Part shown: positions 1 through 7,889 of the stretch, in pieces
Layout of the letters: the number at the start of each line of letters is the position of its first letter
Numbering within the stretch: position 1 is the stretch's first letter
Assembly: GCA_022361095.1 (NCBI GenBank)
Contig: JAKSBO010000445.1
Coordinates: forward strand, 1 to 12,859
Direction: 5' to 3'
Origin: Desulfobacterales bacterium
Lineage (GTDB): Bacteria; Desulfobacterota; Desulfobacteria; Desulfobacterales; Desulfobacteraceae
DNA length: 12,859 nucleotides
Notes under the pieces: generated by a model
Seen by the model: only the letters and a program-made list of their open reading frames with translations
The model's database searches: none
Told to the model about the DNA's origin: nothing
Made by a program: the position numbers and the translations under genes

Positions 1-539
1 AACACCGAGCCTTACTTCTGCCATTTCCCACCTGAAATCATTGGGAACGATTGATCTTACCATGATTGAACACCATGGTTTTACTCATCTTTGGCAGAAG
101 AATACTATTTTGATACATGATAATTTCGATAGTCCAGGATAATGCAAGAATTGTTAACTTTTCGATTCATTAGCATATGACTATTGGAAAATGTAGGCAT
201 AAGGCAGAAAATTCATTTTGCTGCACAACAATTATTAACATCAGGTTTTTTCTATGGTGAGACGGCATTTTATCTCCTACCTTTTAACGCCGAAATATCA
301 TGGTTTTGCTATTCCAGACCCTTGTTCGAAACAGAACCCCAATCTACCACAGTGCCTAGCCTGCTAAATGTTTGGTCTTCAAGAGGCTTCTGTCGAATGA
401 TGCATGGGTTTGTGCGCGAACGCGGTATTGACAGGAATACCTCATCTGTTTTAGGTTGGTAAATCGTTAAAATCACAATGTGTTATTATTGAATAAACAG
501 GCGTAAAGGCGTCTTTTATCGGCTTTTCGGATGGATGAC
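1..539. other. AT-rich leader region with no defensible complete gene
   Basis: This stretch precedes the right-pointing secreted-protein block. It is clearly poorer in G+C than the genes downstream. One reading frame (184-462, plus strand, TTG start, 92 codons) is open, but it has no Shine-Dalgarno sequence and no recognisable domain or signal peptide, and I do not call it a gene. A 9-bp inverted repeat (15-23 and 92-100, CTTCTGCCA/TGGCAGAAG) is present but is expected by chance at this length. The promoter of the downstream operon probably lies here. The only -35-like hexamer I see is TTGACA at 428-433, and it has no good -10 partner. I see no tRNA, terminator or array. Confidence 0.5.
2..142 (+). 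CDS. Possible 3' end of an upstream gene (partial, unrecognised)
   Basis: From the left edge the second frame stays open for 46 codons and ends at TAA 140-142. The peptide has a mixed, protein-like composition and includes the stretch MIEHHGFTHLWQKN. The other two plus frames close within the first 55 bases. The start, if there is one, lies outside the window. A random frame of this length stays open roughly one time in ten, so this is weak evidence. I recognise no family. Confidence 0.25.
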   Translation, partial: TPSLTSAISHLKSLGTIDLTMIEHHGFTHLWQKNTILIHDNFDSPG

Positions 540-737
540 ATGAAGCGACCGTTGCACAGGGTATGTTTGTATGTGGTTATTGCCGTCATTTTTTTCGGGC
601 TGCCCAATACTTGCCTAACAACCATATCACGCAGCAACCAACCAGAAATAATTGAGAGCAACCCGGGTCCTGCATTCACTGCAGTTGCAGACAGCCTTTT
701 CCCATGGATGGATACAAAGATAACGATAACGGAATAA
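540..737 (+). CDS. Small exported peptide whose signal peptide copies that of the 2372 gene
   Basis: This is a 65-residue ORF that I do not recognise as a family. The ATG at 540 is preferred over the one at 531 because GGAT at 529-532 sits 7 bases upstream, and because the resulting N-terminus (MKRPLHRVCLYVV) aligns without gaps with that of the large protein at 2372 (MKIPRHRTCLFTVA). Both continue with a hydrophobic core and the triplet GLP. By hand, about 44 of 69 bases agree over this region. After the leader (about 30 residues) the sequence has no similarity to the large gene and runs to an ending of KITITE. The stop codon (735-737) directly abuts an ATG at 738, so the next gene is close enough for coupling. 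It may be a genuine small secreted protein, or the stub left when a duplicated gene was replaced. No catalytic motif is visible. Confidence 0.5.
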   Translation: MKRPLHRVCLYVVIAVIFFGLPNTCLTTISRSNQPEIIESNPGPAFTAVADSLFPWMDTKITITE

Positions 738-742
738 ATGCA

Positions 743-747
743 AAGGA
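743..747 (+). promoter_or_regulatory. Shine-Dalgarno that favours the start at 756
   Basis: AAGGA at 743-747 lies 8 bases before the ATG at 756. In-frame ATGs at 738 and 750 are too far upstream or too close to use it. An ATG at 768 could use the GAGG/GGATGG run at 752-759. The exact start is therefore uncertain by a few codons, all before the hydrophobic signal core. Confidence 0.4.
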
Positions 748-755
748 AAATGAGG

Positions 756-2279
756 ATGGTTCCCAACATGTTAAAGCGTTTTTTCTTCTTGATTGTGTTG
801 ATGATCATGGCCGCAGACGGATTCTGCAATCCCACCAAGGAACTTGTCTCCCTTCTGGATGTTAATCCCGAACTGAAAAAGCATTTCAGCCCAGACCGAA
901 AGGCAAGAATTCACTTCGAAGATTCTTTTAAAGAAAACTATTGTAACCGTTGGCCTGTTGGGAAAATCGGCTCTGATACCATTGCCATAAAAAATAACAG
1001 GCTAATAGCGGACGTTAACGGTCTGAGTGAAATAGTTCTTTCCTTCACTACGCCTCTGCTCGATAAAAATTGGTCACCTTGTGATAATAAATGGTCGCTC
1101 CCTTTTGATCCGGAATCTGAGGATTATCTGATCGAAACCTGTTTTAAAATCACCAAAGGGGAGATCAGTGCTTTTGGATTATTATTGGGGTACACGACTG
1201 ATATGGATGGTCATTGTTTTCTGATTCGAAGAACCGGTGAATATGTGCATATGGAGAATTCATTGTTACCAAAAGAATATGCCCGCTGGCGCACATCAGA
1301 TGCCATCCGAAAGGGGAGCAAATACAACACCCTTTCCGTTCTGAAGCTCGGGGATAAGGTCCAGCATTTTATCAATGGGGTGAAAGTAATAGGCCCGGAT
1401 CACATAAAGCTAACCAACCAGCTTGGATTTACCAACCGACATACACTCTCTGATTGGCGAAAAAACGGCGGGGGTACAAGTAGTGCTTTGAGGGCTGAAG
1501 TGGCCTCCCTAACCGTTTATGTGGCCCCCCCGAGGCCCAAAGACCTGTATATCGTTCTTCTGGGAAACACCCAGGCGCCCGACCTGACGGATAAGCAGAA
1601 TTTAATCCTCAAAAAAGTCATCCAGGCCAATAATGCAGGTCTAAAGAAACCCTCCCAGATGCTTTTTGAGACCCTGGTGTCCCAGGCCGCGGAAAATATG
1701 TTTCAACATCGTTATACCCGGCGGATCATAGGGGAAAACCTCCCCATAGAATTTGCAGGCCAGGTTTTGATGGCCATTCGGGAAAACCATCAAAATGATC
1801 CGGCATTTTTTATAGAGTACAGCCATCTGGCAGGACAGGCTGGTCAGCCGGCGCTTGTGCTTCAAGGTGTGGCAGGGCTTCGGCGGACGGCAGCCGGACA
1901 TGCCCATGAAACCTCGCTGCTCCACCATGCCACAATTTTCGAGGCCATGGCCATGATGATGATGGAAAAAGAAGAGGATGCCTATACTGCATTGTTCATG
2001 CAGTTTGATCTGAAAAACGATACATATGCCATGCATTACATCAACCGGTTTGCCGGTATCCTGAAAAAAGATAAGAAAAAACTGGCCGGATCCCTTGGGG
2101 GGACAAACACAATCCAAGGATCTTATAAAGCGCTTGTTGAACAGCCTTTTTACAACCTGGAAACCGGTCAGCGTGTCAATCCGGCAGCCAGCCGCATTGA
2201 CACGCTGAAAAAGGCCAAGAATAAACCGACCCACACTGGGGTGTCCCAGCCGAAAACCGGTGTAACGGTTCTGGATTAG
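756..2279 (+). CDS. Secreted two-module protein: ConA-like N-terminal domain plus shared helical C-terminal domain
   Basis: This is an exported protein of 507 residues, or 513 if the ATG at 738 is used. A basic n-region (MLKRFFF) and hydrophobic core lead to a likely signal peptidase site near AADG/FCN. Residues about 50-255 have beta-strand-rich character of the concanavalin A/DUF1080 type. They include D-S-F..N-Y..RWPVG, Y-L-I-E-T-C-F, an FINGVKV hairpin and a closing strand ASLTVYV. The same landmarks recur in the gene at 7816. From PKDLYIVLLG (about residue 260) to about 485 is a helical, TPR-like domain shared with the genes at 6425 and 7816, with landmarks MLFETLVSQ, HLAGQAGQPALVLQ, DAYTALFMQFDL, KDKKKL and FYNLETGQ. 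A variable linker then ends in GVTVLD at the stop codon. GC content is about 42% in sampled 60-base lines of the N-terminal half and 53-65% in the C-terminal half, so the two modules may have different histories. ConA-like folds often bind glycans, but binding here is inference. Confidence 0.9.
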   Translation: MVPNMLKRFFFLIVLMIMAADGFCNPTKELVSLLDVNPELKKHFSPDRKARIHFEDSFKENYCNRWPVGKIGSDTIAIKNNRLIADVNGLSEIVLSFTTPLLDKNWSPCDNKWSLPFDPESEDYLIETCFKITKGEISAFGLLLGYTTDMDGHCFLIRRTGEYVHMENSLLPKEYARWRTSDAIRKGSKYNTLSVLKLGDKVQHFINGVKVIGPDHIKLTNQLGFTNRHTLSDWRKNGGGTSSALRAEVASLTVYVAPPRPKDLYIVLLGNTQAPDLTDKQNLILKKVIQANNAGLKKPSQMLFETLVSQAAENMFQHRYTRRIIGENLPIEFAGQVLMAIRENHQNDPAFFIEYSHLAGQAGQPALVLQGVAGLRRTAAGHAHETSLLHHATIFEAMAMMMMEKEEDAYTALFMQFDLKNDTYAMHYINRFAGILKKDKKKLAGSLGGTNTIQGSYKALVEQPFYNLETGQRVNPAASRIDTLKKAKNKPTHTGVSQPKTGVTVLD

Positions 2280-2371
2280 CAGTCAAAGAAATCATTGCGG
2301 AACCGTCACATTCACAAGACAGAGTAAGCATATCAACCCATATGGGATTGTCAGACTATCGGAATAATAAT

Positions 2372-4756
2372 ATGAAAATACCACGCCACAGGACTTGCCT
2401 TTTTACGGTTGCTGCCATAATTTTCTGGGGGCTGCCCATCATCGGCCCGGCCGCAGCACCGGACCCCAATTCCCCCTCCTTGAGGACCCTGGAAAATGAT
2501 AGACAGAAACTCTTGATAGATACGCGCAAGCTTGGCCAAAAAATTCTGGAAGAAATCCGGCTCTCCGCCATCCGGCAGCGGAATGATGTTCTCAAGGGGA
2601 TTAATGAACTGGAAAGCACTTTTTCTCGGTCCCGGTTTGAACAGCTGCTGATCCAGGCCCAATGGGTTCATCTTGCTGCCGGCGGAAAGCCCGAGATAAT
2701 CGACGGCTATTACGGGATTGCGTCACGGATCATCTCCCTTGCCGAACCCTCCCATGTGGAAACCATCAGGGAATCATACAATGTCCGGGCCAAAAACGGG
2801 GCGGCCGACAGACACCAGGCAATTGCCGCCTACCGTCAAGGGCTCTGGGAACTGGTCTCCATTGCCTGTCTGCGGCACCTGGTCATGGAAGACACTCTGG
2901 ACGGACTAAACGGGTTTCGAACCTATATTGCCCCCCTCCAGCGTATCCAGGCGGCAGAACAGTTTAAAACCCAGGCAGAGGCCATTACCCTTCAGGCAGA
3001 ACAGCAGGTCACCCAGGATATTGCCGCAGGAATTCCCCTGGTGGGCGAGGCCATTGACCTGGTGGGCATTGCCACGGGAAAGGCCGCCCTGACCGGAGAG
3101 GAATTGTCTGCCACCCAGCGGGCCATTGACGCCGTGCTGCTGCTGGCCCCGGATGTCCTTGAGAAAGCCTTTACCGGGAAACCTGCCTTTTTACGGGATA
3201 TGGAAAACCTCTCCGCCAAGGTTGATTCCCTGGACCCGGACCTGTTGAAACGCCTGTCTGCCAAGGTGAAAAAATCACCCAAACAATTGAAAAACATGTC
3301 CCGGAAAATCAAAACTGCCTCAGCCGCCAGCCAGGAAGCCGTGATTGCCGGTTACACAACTTCCAGGAAAAAGATCCGAAAACTCCAGGCAGCCAGGGAA
3401 GCCCGGGAGCTGGACCAGCAGATATTAAACCGACTCAATAAGATCGGTTCCACCAAGGAGCTGGACAGGGCTGTGGATGTCTGGAATCAGGCCGGAAAAC
3501 AGGGGAAGGAAAAAATCAAAACCTTTGGGGACAATATCCCGTCAGGCAGTCTTAAAAACAGCAGTGACCCCGGACTTTTGGATGCATACCAGGCCGTCCG
3601 GAAAGACAAGCGGGCCCTGAACGAAATCCAGAAGGAGGCATACCAGGCCCTGCGCGAACAGATGCAGGAATTGGAAAACAAATTGTTCTCCCATGTGGAT
3701 CTGAACGGAAACTTTGTGATGGGGGAAGTGGATACCGATGCCATCACCAACCTTAAAAAGGGCTTTTCAAGACCCATTGATCCGGACCGCCTGGCAGCAG
3801 CCAAGGCCAAGGCCCTAAAAGACCGGACCCCCGGGGAGATCCTTTTGCTGAAAAAGGAGGCGGCCGGAAAGCAGATCATCAGCCAGGTGAAACGTCATGG
3901 CCAGAAGAACGGGATCACAGATTCCCAGTACCTGGATACGGTCATTGACTTTAACAACCTGGACATCACGGTTTTCAACGCCACCAACAAGCCCCCGGCA
4001 CCGGGTAAAATCGGGTTTGACCGGGATATCACCTATCAGATAGACATACCGGGAAAAAAGATGATGAAAAAAAATCCCAATACCGGCCGTATGGAAGTGA
4101 TCGATATCCCCCCGGCCAAAGTGGATATCCCGGCGGAACTGGTGGAAGAGCAGTATCACAGGAGCCTGTATAAAAAATTGAACCCGGACCGGCCCATGCC
4201 CTCCCGGGAAAAGATCATGGCATTTGGAAGGGACATGGACCACCAGGTCACAGACGCCATGCACAAGGATGCATACCGTCTGGATCTGGAACGGATCACC
4301 GACTTTTTCAAGGACCCCTCCAAGATCGTTACCGAAAGCACCCGGCTGGAAGGGTTTGCCGATACCGTGTCCTATAAGTCAAAACACTGGTTTGAACTGG
4401 CCCAAAAGACCAAAGATCAGGGGCAGGCAATGGCAGAGGTGGCAGAGGGCATGCGTCAGGCTGCCAAGCAGAAGGAAAACTATATGGAGGTGCTGTTTGC
4501 CTACTATGGGTCCGGGGCTGCCAAACGCATGGACAGCCGTCTCAAAAAAGGACTCCATATTTTTGAAATGGTGAGGCAGGGAAAGCTGTCTGTGCCAAAG
4601 GCAGAGGCGGCCCTGCACAGCATCAGCATGACAAAGGAGGCGGTGGCAGACGGATTTGGACAGTATTTTGAATCCATGGTCAAACTCAGCTCCAAAACCA
4701 ATAGGGCGGTGCAGGAAAAGATTGCCAAAAAAATGGCCCAGGAGGCAGCCCAATGA
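2372..4756 (+). CDS. Large exported coiled-coil protein with a pre-toxin TG-like segment
   Basis: The protein has 794 residues from ATG 2372. An in-frame ATG at 2342 lacks a ribosome site, and the signal peptide fits 2372 better (MKIPRHRTC, hydrophobic core, cleavage near GPAAA/PDP at residues 28-29). Residues 35-220 are charged helices. Residues about 221-262 read IPLVGEAIDLVG, then ATGKAALTGEELSATQRAID. This is the pattern of the pre-toxin TG domain (PT-TG) that precedes effector regions in polymorphic toxins, with the T-G pair at 241-242. Residues about 270-530 are lysine-rich coiled coil. Residues about 545-650 form a more globular region with FDRDITYQI (from 549) and FGRDMDHQVTDAM (from 618) that I cannot assign. 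The rest is helical and ends in a lysine-rich tail. The ATGA overlap with the next gene means co-translation. A secreted toxin-like or structural protein is the best guess, but no catalytic site is identified. No obvious immunity gene follows. Confidence 0.92.
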   Translation: MKIPRHRTCLFTVAAIIFWGLPIIGPAAAPDPNSPSLRTLENDRQKLLIDTRKLGQKILEEIRLSAIRQRNDVLKGINELESTFSRSRFEQLLIQAQWVHLAAGGKPEIIDGYYGIASRIISLAEPSHVETIRESYNVRAKNGAADRHQAIAAYRQGLWELVSIACLRHLVMEDTLDGLNGFRTYIAPLQRIQAAEQFKTQAEAITLQAEQQVTQDIAAGIPLVGEAIDLVGIATGKAALTGEELSATQRAIDAVLLLAPDVLEKAFTGKPAFLRDMENLSAKVDSLDPDLLKRLSAKVKKSPKQLKNMSRKIKTASAASQEAVIAGYTTSRKKIRKLQAAREARELDQQILNRLNKIGSTKELDRAVDVWNQAGKQGKEKIKTFGDNIPSGSLKNSSDPGLLDAYQAVRKDKRALNEIQKEAYQALREQMQELENKLFSHVDLNGNFVMGEVDTDAITNLKKGFSRPIDPDRLAAAKAKALKDRTPGEILLLKKEAAGKQIISQVKRHGQKNGITDSQYLDTVIDFNNLDITVFNATNKPPAPGKIGFDRDITYQIDIPGKKMMKKNPNTGRMEVIDIPPAKVDIPAELVEEQYHRSLYKKLNPDRPMPSREKIMAFGRDMDHQVTDAMHKDAYRLDLERITDFFKDPSKIVTESTRLEGFADTVSYKSKHWFELAQKTKDQGQAMAEVAEGMRQAAKQKENYMEVLFAYYGSGAAKRMDSRLKKGLHIFEMVRQGKLSVPKAEAALHSISMTKEAVADGFGQYFESMVKLSSKTNRAVQEKIAKKMAQEAAQ
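4741..4745 (+). promoter_or_regulatory. Ribosome binding site inside the preceding gene
   Basis: GGAGG at 4741-4745 lies 7 bases before ATG 4753 and falls within the last codons of the 794-residue gene. Together with the four-base ATGA overlap (4753-4756) it fixes the start of the downstream gene and indicates translational coupling. Confidence 0.75.
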
Positions 4757-6285
4757 TATCACTTATCTCTAAGAGCCACTGCCTTGTCCGAGCCCTGTTT
4801 ATTATCCTGATCACCAGCCACAGCCTTTCTGCTGCACCGGATACACTGGACCTGTCCAGGGAACTCAAAGCGTTGAAAGTAACCTACAAGGCCTGCCTAA
4901 TCCGGGCGGAACGGATCCATGAAAACCGCCAGAACCTGGAGGACTATTTCCAGCTTCTTTCAGACATTAAGGGGCTGGAAGAAAAAATAGAAGCCCTGGA
5001 AGCACGCCTTTCCGGCAGGGCAAAAGGGCTGGATATGACACTGCCAGCCTTTGAAATCAAAGGATTCTATAATCAGCCCGGCGGGAAACCCATGGGCTCC
5101 TATGCCAGCAACGGTGAGATTGCAGCCTATTCCGCACAGATCGAACATCCCGTGTTTGACGGGAATCCCGTGGCAACCGAGGTGTTTTTCCAGCTCTACG
5201 GCCTGGATGGCAAGCCTGTGCCCAAGGTGTTCAAACGCCATAAAGCCTATGAAACCGGTACCACCAAAACATACCGTTTCCGGTTCAAACTGGACCACCT
5301 GCCCCAAGGGGAGTACAAGGTGGGGGCCACCCACTACCTGCTTGAAAATCCCGATGTCAGAACCCAGGCATGGGTACCTCTGAAGGTGTTTGATGCGGCC
5401 GTTATTGACCATCTTTTTGCCACAGACACCCCGGGCAGCAAAAACCGCCAGGGGCTTATAACCAATGACAAACAACCCCATATCTACGTGTACTATTCCC
5501 TGGCCCAGGGGGTAAAAAGTGCCGATGTCGCCATTTCAGTATTTGATGCAGACACCGGCACCCCCATTGTCAGCCTGTCCCGCACCCGCCCAAAGGAAAA
5601 ACAATACCTGGGTATCCGCCTGGAAAAAGACGTCTTTAAAAAGGACCAGCGGTTCAGGGTACAGGCCTCTGTCACCACACCGGACGGCCGTACCAAAACC
5701 GCCGAGACTTTGTTTGATGTGGGATACTACCGCTTAAAGCTCAGGATGCCCGGCTTTATTGCCTCCGGCTCCACCGCCGGATATGCCATCCAGATCCCGG
5801 ATGTCTTTGAACAGCCGGTCAAAGTGGATCTCAATCCATCCAAGGCCCTGGTCCTCCACCACAGACCCAATTCCCTGACAGGCAAAGCCACCGGCGTGGG
5901 AAAAGAATACGACACCCGGGCCCAGATCCGCATCCGGGTTACAGATGCAAAAGACCGCATCGCACAGACCACCTTTTCCCTGACCGTGGGGGCACAACCC
6001 AAACCGGTTGTTACATCCCCGATTTCAAGCGAAAATCAAAAAAGCACTTCTTACAGAGATGATCCCAGATTCAATCAGATTTTGAATAGATGTATCAAAT
6101 CCTGTAAAAATCGGGTTAATTATCTTCGTAACCTCCCCCCCCTGCCCAATCAAGCTAAATCTAAAACAACCCGTGAACAAGACCTAAGAACATGTGAAAA
6201 TCCGATGCGTTACTTGAAATATGATGAATCAAAAGGGGGCTGGCATTGTAGTGAAATGAGGGATTTTATTCAAAATTATAAATAA
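4753..6285 (+). CDS. Exported beta-sandwich protein with short coiled coil and a Cys-containing tail
   Basis: The protein has 510 residues. The signal peptide has a hydrophobic core (ALFIILITS) and a cleavage site near SLSA/APDT. Residues about 32-90 are an amphipathic coiled coil (KGLEEKIEALEARL). Residues about 98-215, 216-330 and 331-415 look like three consecutive Ig/cadherin-like beta-sandwich units, rich in alternating hydrophobics and ending in strands such as TTFSLTVGA. I recognise no named family. From about residue 421 (nt 6010) the character changes to a basic, helical tail of about 85 residues with four cysteines at 447, 451, 481 and 499, spaced C-x3-C then C, C, which could form disulfides or bind metal. 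One sampled 60-base line falls to 32% GC here, against 63% in a line just upstream. The gene is coupled by an ATGA overlap to the 794-residue protein, so it is probably that protein's periplasmic or surface partner. It does not look like a cytoplasmic immunity protein. Confidence 0.93.
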   Translation: MISLISKSHCLVRALFIILITSHSLSAAPDTLDLSRELKALKVTYKACLIRAERIHENRQNLEDYFQLLSDIKGLEEKIEALEARLSGRAKGLDMTLPAFEIKGFYNQPGGKPMGSYASNGEIAAYSAQIEHPVFDGNPVATEVFFQLYGLDGKPVPKVFKRHKAYETGTTKTYRFRFKLDHLPQGEYKVGATHYLLENPDVRTQAWVPLKVFDAAVIDHLFATDTPGSKNRQGLITNDKQPHIYVYYSLAQGVKSADVAISVFDADTGTPIVSLSRTRPKEKQYLGIRLEKDVFKKDQRFRVQASVTTPDGRTKTAETLFDVGYYRLKLRMPGFIASGSTAGYAIQIPDVFEQPVKVDLNPSKALVLHHRPNSLTGKATGVGKEYDTRAQIRIRVTDAKDRIAQTTFSLTVGAQPKPVVTSPISSENQKSTSYRDDPRFNQILNRCIKSCKNRVNYLRNLPPLPNQAKSKTTREQDLRTCENPMRYLKYDESKGGWHCSEMRDFIQNYK

Positions 6286-6424
6286 CTATGGTTTGTTGGG
6301 AATTAATGCTAACTATTTCAGCAAATACATACCAATAAACAGAGAAATGCAGAGATCTAAAACAAAACTTCACGAACTTGTTCCAGAACTGCAGTAATGG
6401 TATGAAATCCCAAGGAGTGCTTTG
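6286..6424 (+). other. AT-rich 139-bp gap between the coupled pair and the Lcl-domain gene
   Basis: This is the widest gap between genes inside the plus-strand block. It continues the low GC of the preceding gene's tail. I see no convincing terminator hairpin with a T-run and no promoter pair I would defend. It may hold an internal promoter for the next two genes, since it is longer than the 14-bp spacing found between those two. Confidence 0.4.
6412..6417 (+). promoter_or_regulatory. Ribosome binding site setting the start at ATG 6425
   Basis: AAGGAG at 6412-6417 is 7 bases upstream of ATG 6425. The in-frame TTG at 6422 would leave only 4 bases and is rejected. Confidence 0.75.
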
Positions 6425-7801
6425 ATGAGAAAACAGATAGTTTTATTAATACTGATTTTATTTATCAGTATTTTATCCCCTTCCCACGCTTCAGAGACAT
6501 CGGTACTTGATGAGTATCTTGCCTTAAAACAGACCTTACAGGGTGAATCCGATTTTCGCTGCAATGAGGATGTCTGCATTGATATCACCACCAACCTCAT
6601 GTGGAAACGGCAGGGGTTTGTTAACGAAACCAACCGGCAGGAATTTGAAACAAGGGCGTGGAAATACGACACCCGGCCCAGAAAGGAGGTGCTGGCCTGG
6701 GTTGCCGGATTGAATAATAGGAAGGCCCATGGGGTAATTGGATGGCGGCTGCCCACACGAAAAGAGTACCCGGCTATCTGGGATAGAAAAAACTGCAAAA
6801 GGCTTGTTATCACAGGCGGTGCATCAGATCTTCACATCAAATACTGCTATCGAAAAGAGATTAACGGCAAGGGACAATATGCCCTGGCATCAGATGAAGA
6901 CAATACAATGTTTGTCATCATGGACTGGCAAAGGAAAAGAGGGGGAGGAAAACTGATGGGCAATCGGGTTACCGGAGATGCTTTTCTTCGCTATTTTGAA
7001 GAGCATCCCCTGGGGGAAGGGATTGCCGTCCGGGAAGGCCCTTTGGATCTGTACCGCCTGTTAAAAACCGTTTATGATAAAAATCAGCCTGTCCCGCCTC
7101 GGTTGTCAGATCGCCAGAAGATGATCTTTGACCGGGCGGTAACTGCCTATAAAAACGGCCTGGACGATACAGGTGATATGCTGTTTGAGACCCTGGTGGA
7201 CCAGTGTGCAGTCTCCCTGCATCATTACAACTATCACCGGATGATCGTTGAAAAAAAACTGCCGCTGAAAATGGCCGGACAAATCCTGGCCGTTGTCAGG
7301 TCCAAACAGGGAGACACCCCCCTGATCTGGTTTGAGGCAGCCCATATGGCGGGTCTGGCCAACCAGCCTGCACTTGTTTTCAAAGCCGCAAAAAAAATGG
7401 CCTCACTCACCCCGCCACCTGAACTCAAAGAGGTATATCTCGATCAGATATCCTTGTTTGATGCCCTGGCTTACATGCAGATGGACCAGAAAGAAAAAGC
7501 CTATAGTACACTTCTGCTGCGGTTCGAACTGAACAAAAACCTGCTGCTGCCATATTATTTGAACACCCACGCCACGCCTTTGTTAAAGGACAAGAAAAAA
7601 CTATCCGAGGTCACCATGATCCCGGAACCATATCTGACAGGAGACTACAAGGTGCTTCCTGCTCAGGATTTTTATAACGTGGAAACCGGTGAGATCCTCA
7701 AAGCGGCCAGGGTCCCACCGGAAATGGAGTCAGGTACTGTGCCGTTATCCACAGGTCATAAAACCGGGCAGTCAAACGGCGGTGCCACGGTATTGGACTA
7801 A
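6425..7801 (+). CDS. Secreted Lcl/DUF1566-like protein with shared helical C-terminal domain
   Basis: The protein has 458 residues, with a clear signal peptide (MRKQIVLLILILFI, cleavage near SHA/SE at 23). Residues about 45-170 match the Lcl C-terminal (DUF1566) pattern: CIDITTNLMWKRQ around the Trp at 60, a WVAGLN helix, then GWRLPTRKEYPAIW at 106-119 and a later ALASDED strand. Such domains occur in secreted or surface proteins, and their ligands are mostly unknown. From EGPLDLYRLLK (about 204) to about 425 comes the helical domain shared with the genes at 756 and 7816, with landmarks MLFETLVDQ, HMAGLANQPALVFKAAKK, KAYSTLLLRFELN, KDKKKL and FYNVETGE. A linker follows and the protein ends in GATVLD. 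It is followed after 14 bases by the 7816 gene, so the two are almost certainly in one operon. It lacks the ConA-like module of its two paralogues. Confidence 0.94.
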   Translation: MRKQIVLLILILFISILSPSHASETSVLDEYLALKQTLQGESDFRCNEDVCIDITTNLMWKRQGFVNETNRQEFETRAWKYDTRPRKEVLAWVAGLNNRKAHGVIGWRLPTRKEYPAIWDRKNCKRLVITGGASDLHIKYCYRKEINGKGQYALASDEDNTMFVIMDWQRKRGGGKLMGNRVTGDAFLRYFEEHPLGEGIAVREGPLDLYRLLKTVYDKNQPVPPRLSDRQKMIFDRAVTAYKNGLDDTGDMLFETLVDQCAVSLHHYNYHRMIVEKKLPLKMAGQILAVVRSKQGDTPLIWFEAAHMAGLANQPALVFKAAKKMASLTPPPELKEVYLDQISLFDALAYMQMDQKEKAYSTLLLRFELNKNLLLPYYLNTHATPLLKDKKKLSEVTMIPEPYLTGDYKVLPAQDFYNVETGEILKAARVPPEMESGTVPLSTGHKTGQSNGGATVLD

Positions 7802-7889
7802 TCAAGGGAATAAAGATGAAATTGAAAATCTTGGTTGTGATTGTTTTTGTCTCAGGTCTGCTGCAGTCCGGGGTGTTATCACCGGCCAT
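7753..7889 (+). repeat. Duplicated gene junction, copy 1 (137 bp)
   Basis: The segment covers the last 15 codons of the 6425 gene, its stop, the 14-bp spacer and the signal-peptide codons of the 7816 gene. It aligns almost without gaps to 9834-9969. Shared landmarks are AGGTCATAA, ACGGTATTGGA, TAATCAA, GATTGTTTTTGT and CCGGCCAT. By hand, 60 of 75 bases agree in the leader-coding part, with one base of length difference in the spacer. Confidence 0.85.

Noticed and set aside
15..100. 9-bp perfect inverted repeat (15-23/92-100) as a possible small mobile element
   Set aside because: Several arms of this length within 100 bp are expected by chance in a window this size, and no target-site duplication is visible.
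428..457. TTGACA as a promoter -35 element
   Set aside because: The best -10 at 17-18 bp spacing matches TATAAT at only two or three positions.
184..462. Open frame of 92 codons with TTG start
   Set aside because: It has no ribosome binding site, no recognisable domain or signal peptide, and lies in AT-rich intergenic DNA.
473..838. Minus-strand open frame of 121 codons
   Set aside because: It overlaps both the small exported ORF and the start of the next gene, and its hydrophobicity mirrors the signal-peptide codons on the other strand.
2342..2371. ATG 2342 as start of the 794-residue protein
   Set aside because: It has no Shine-Dalgarno, and it would put ten polar residues before a normal signal-peptide n-region that aligns with the leader at 540.
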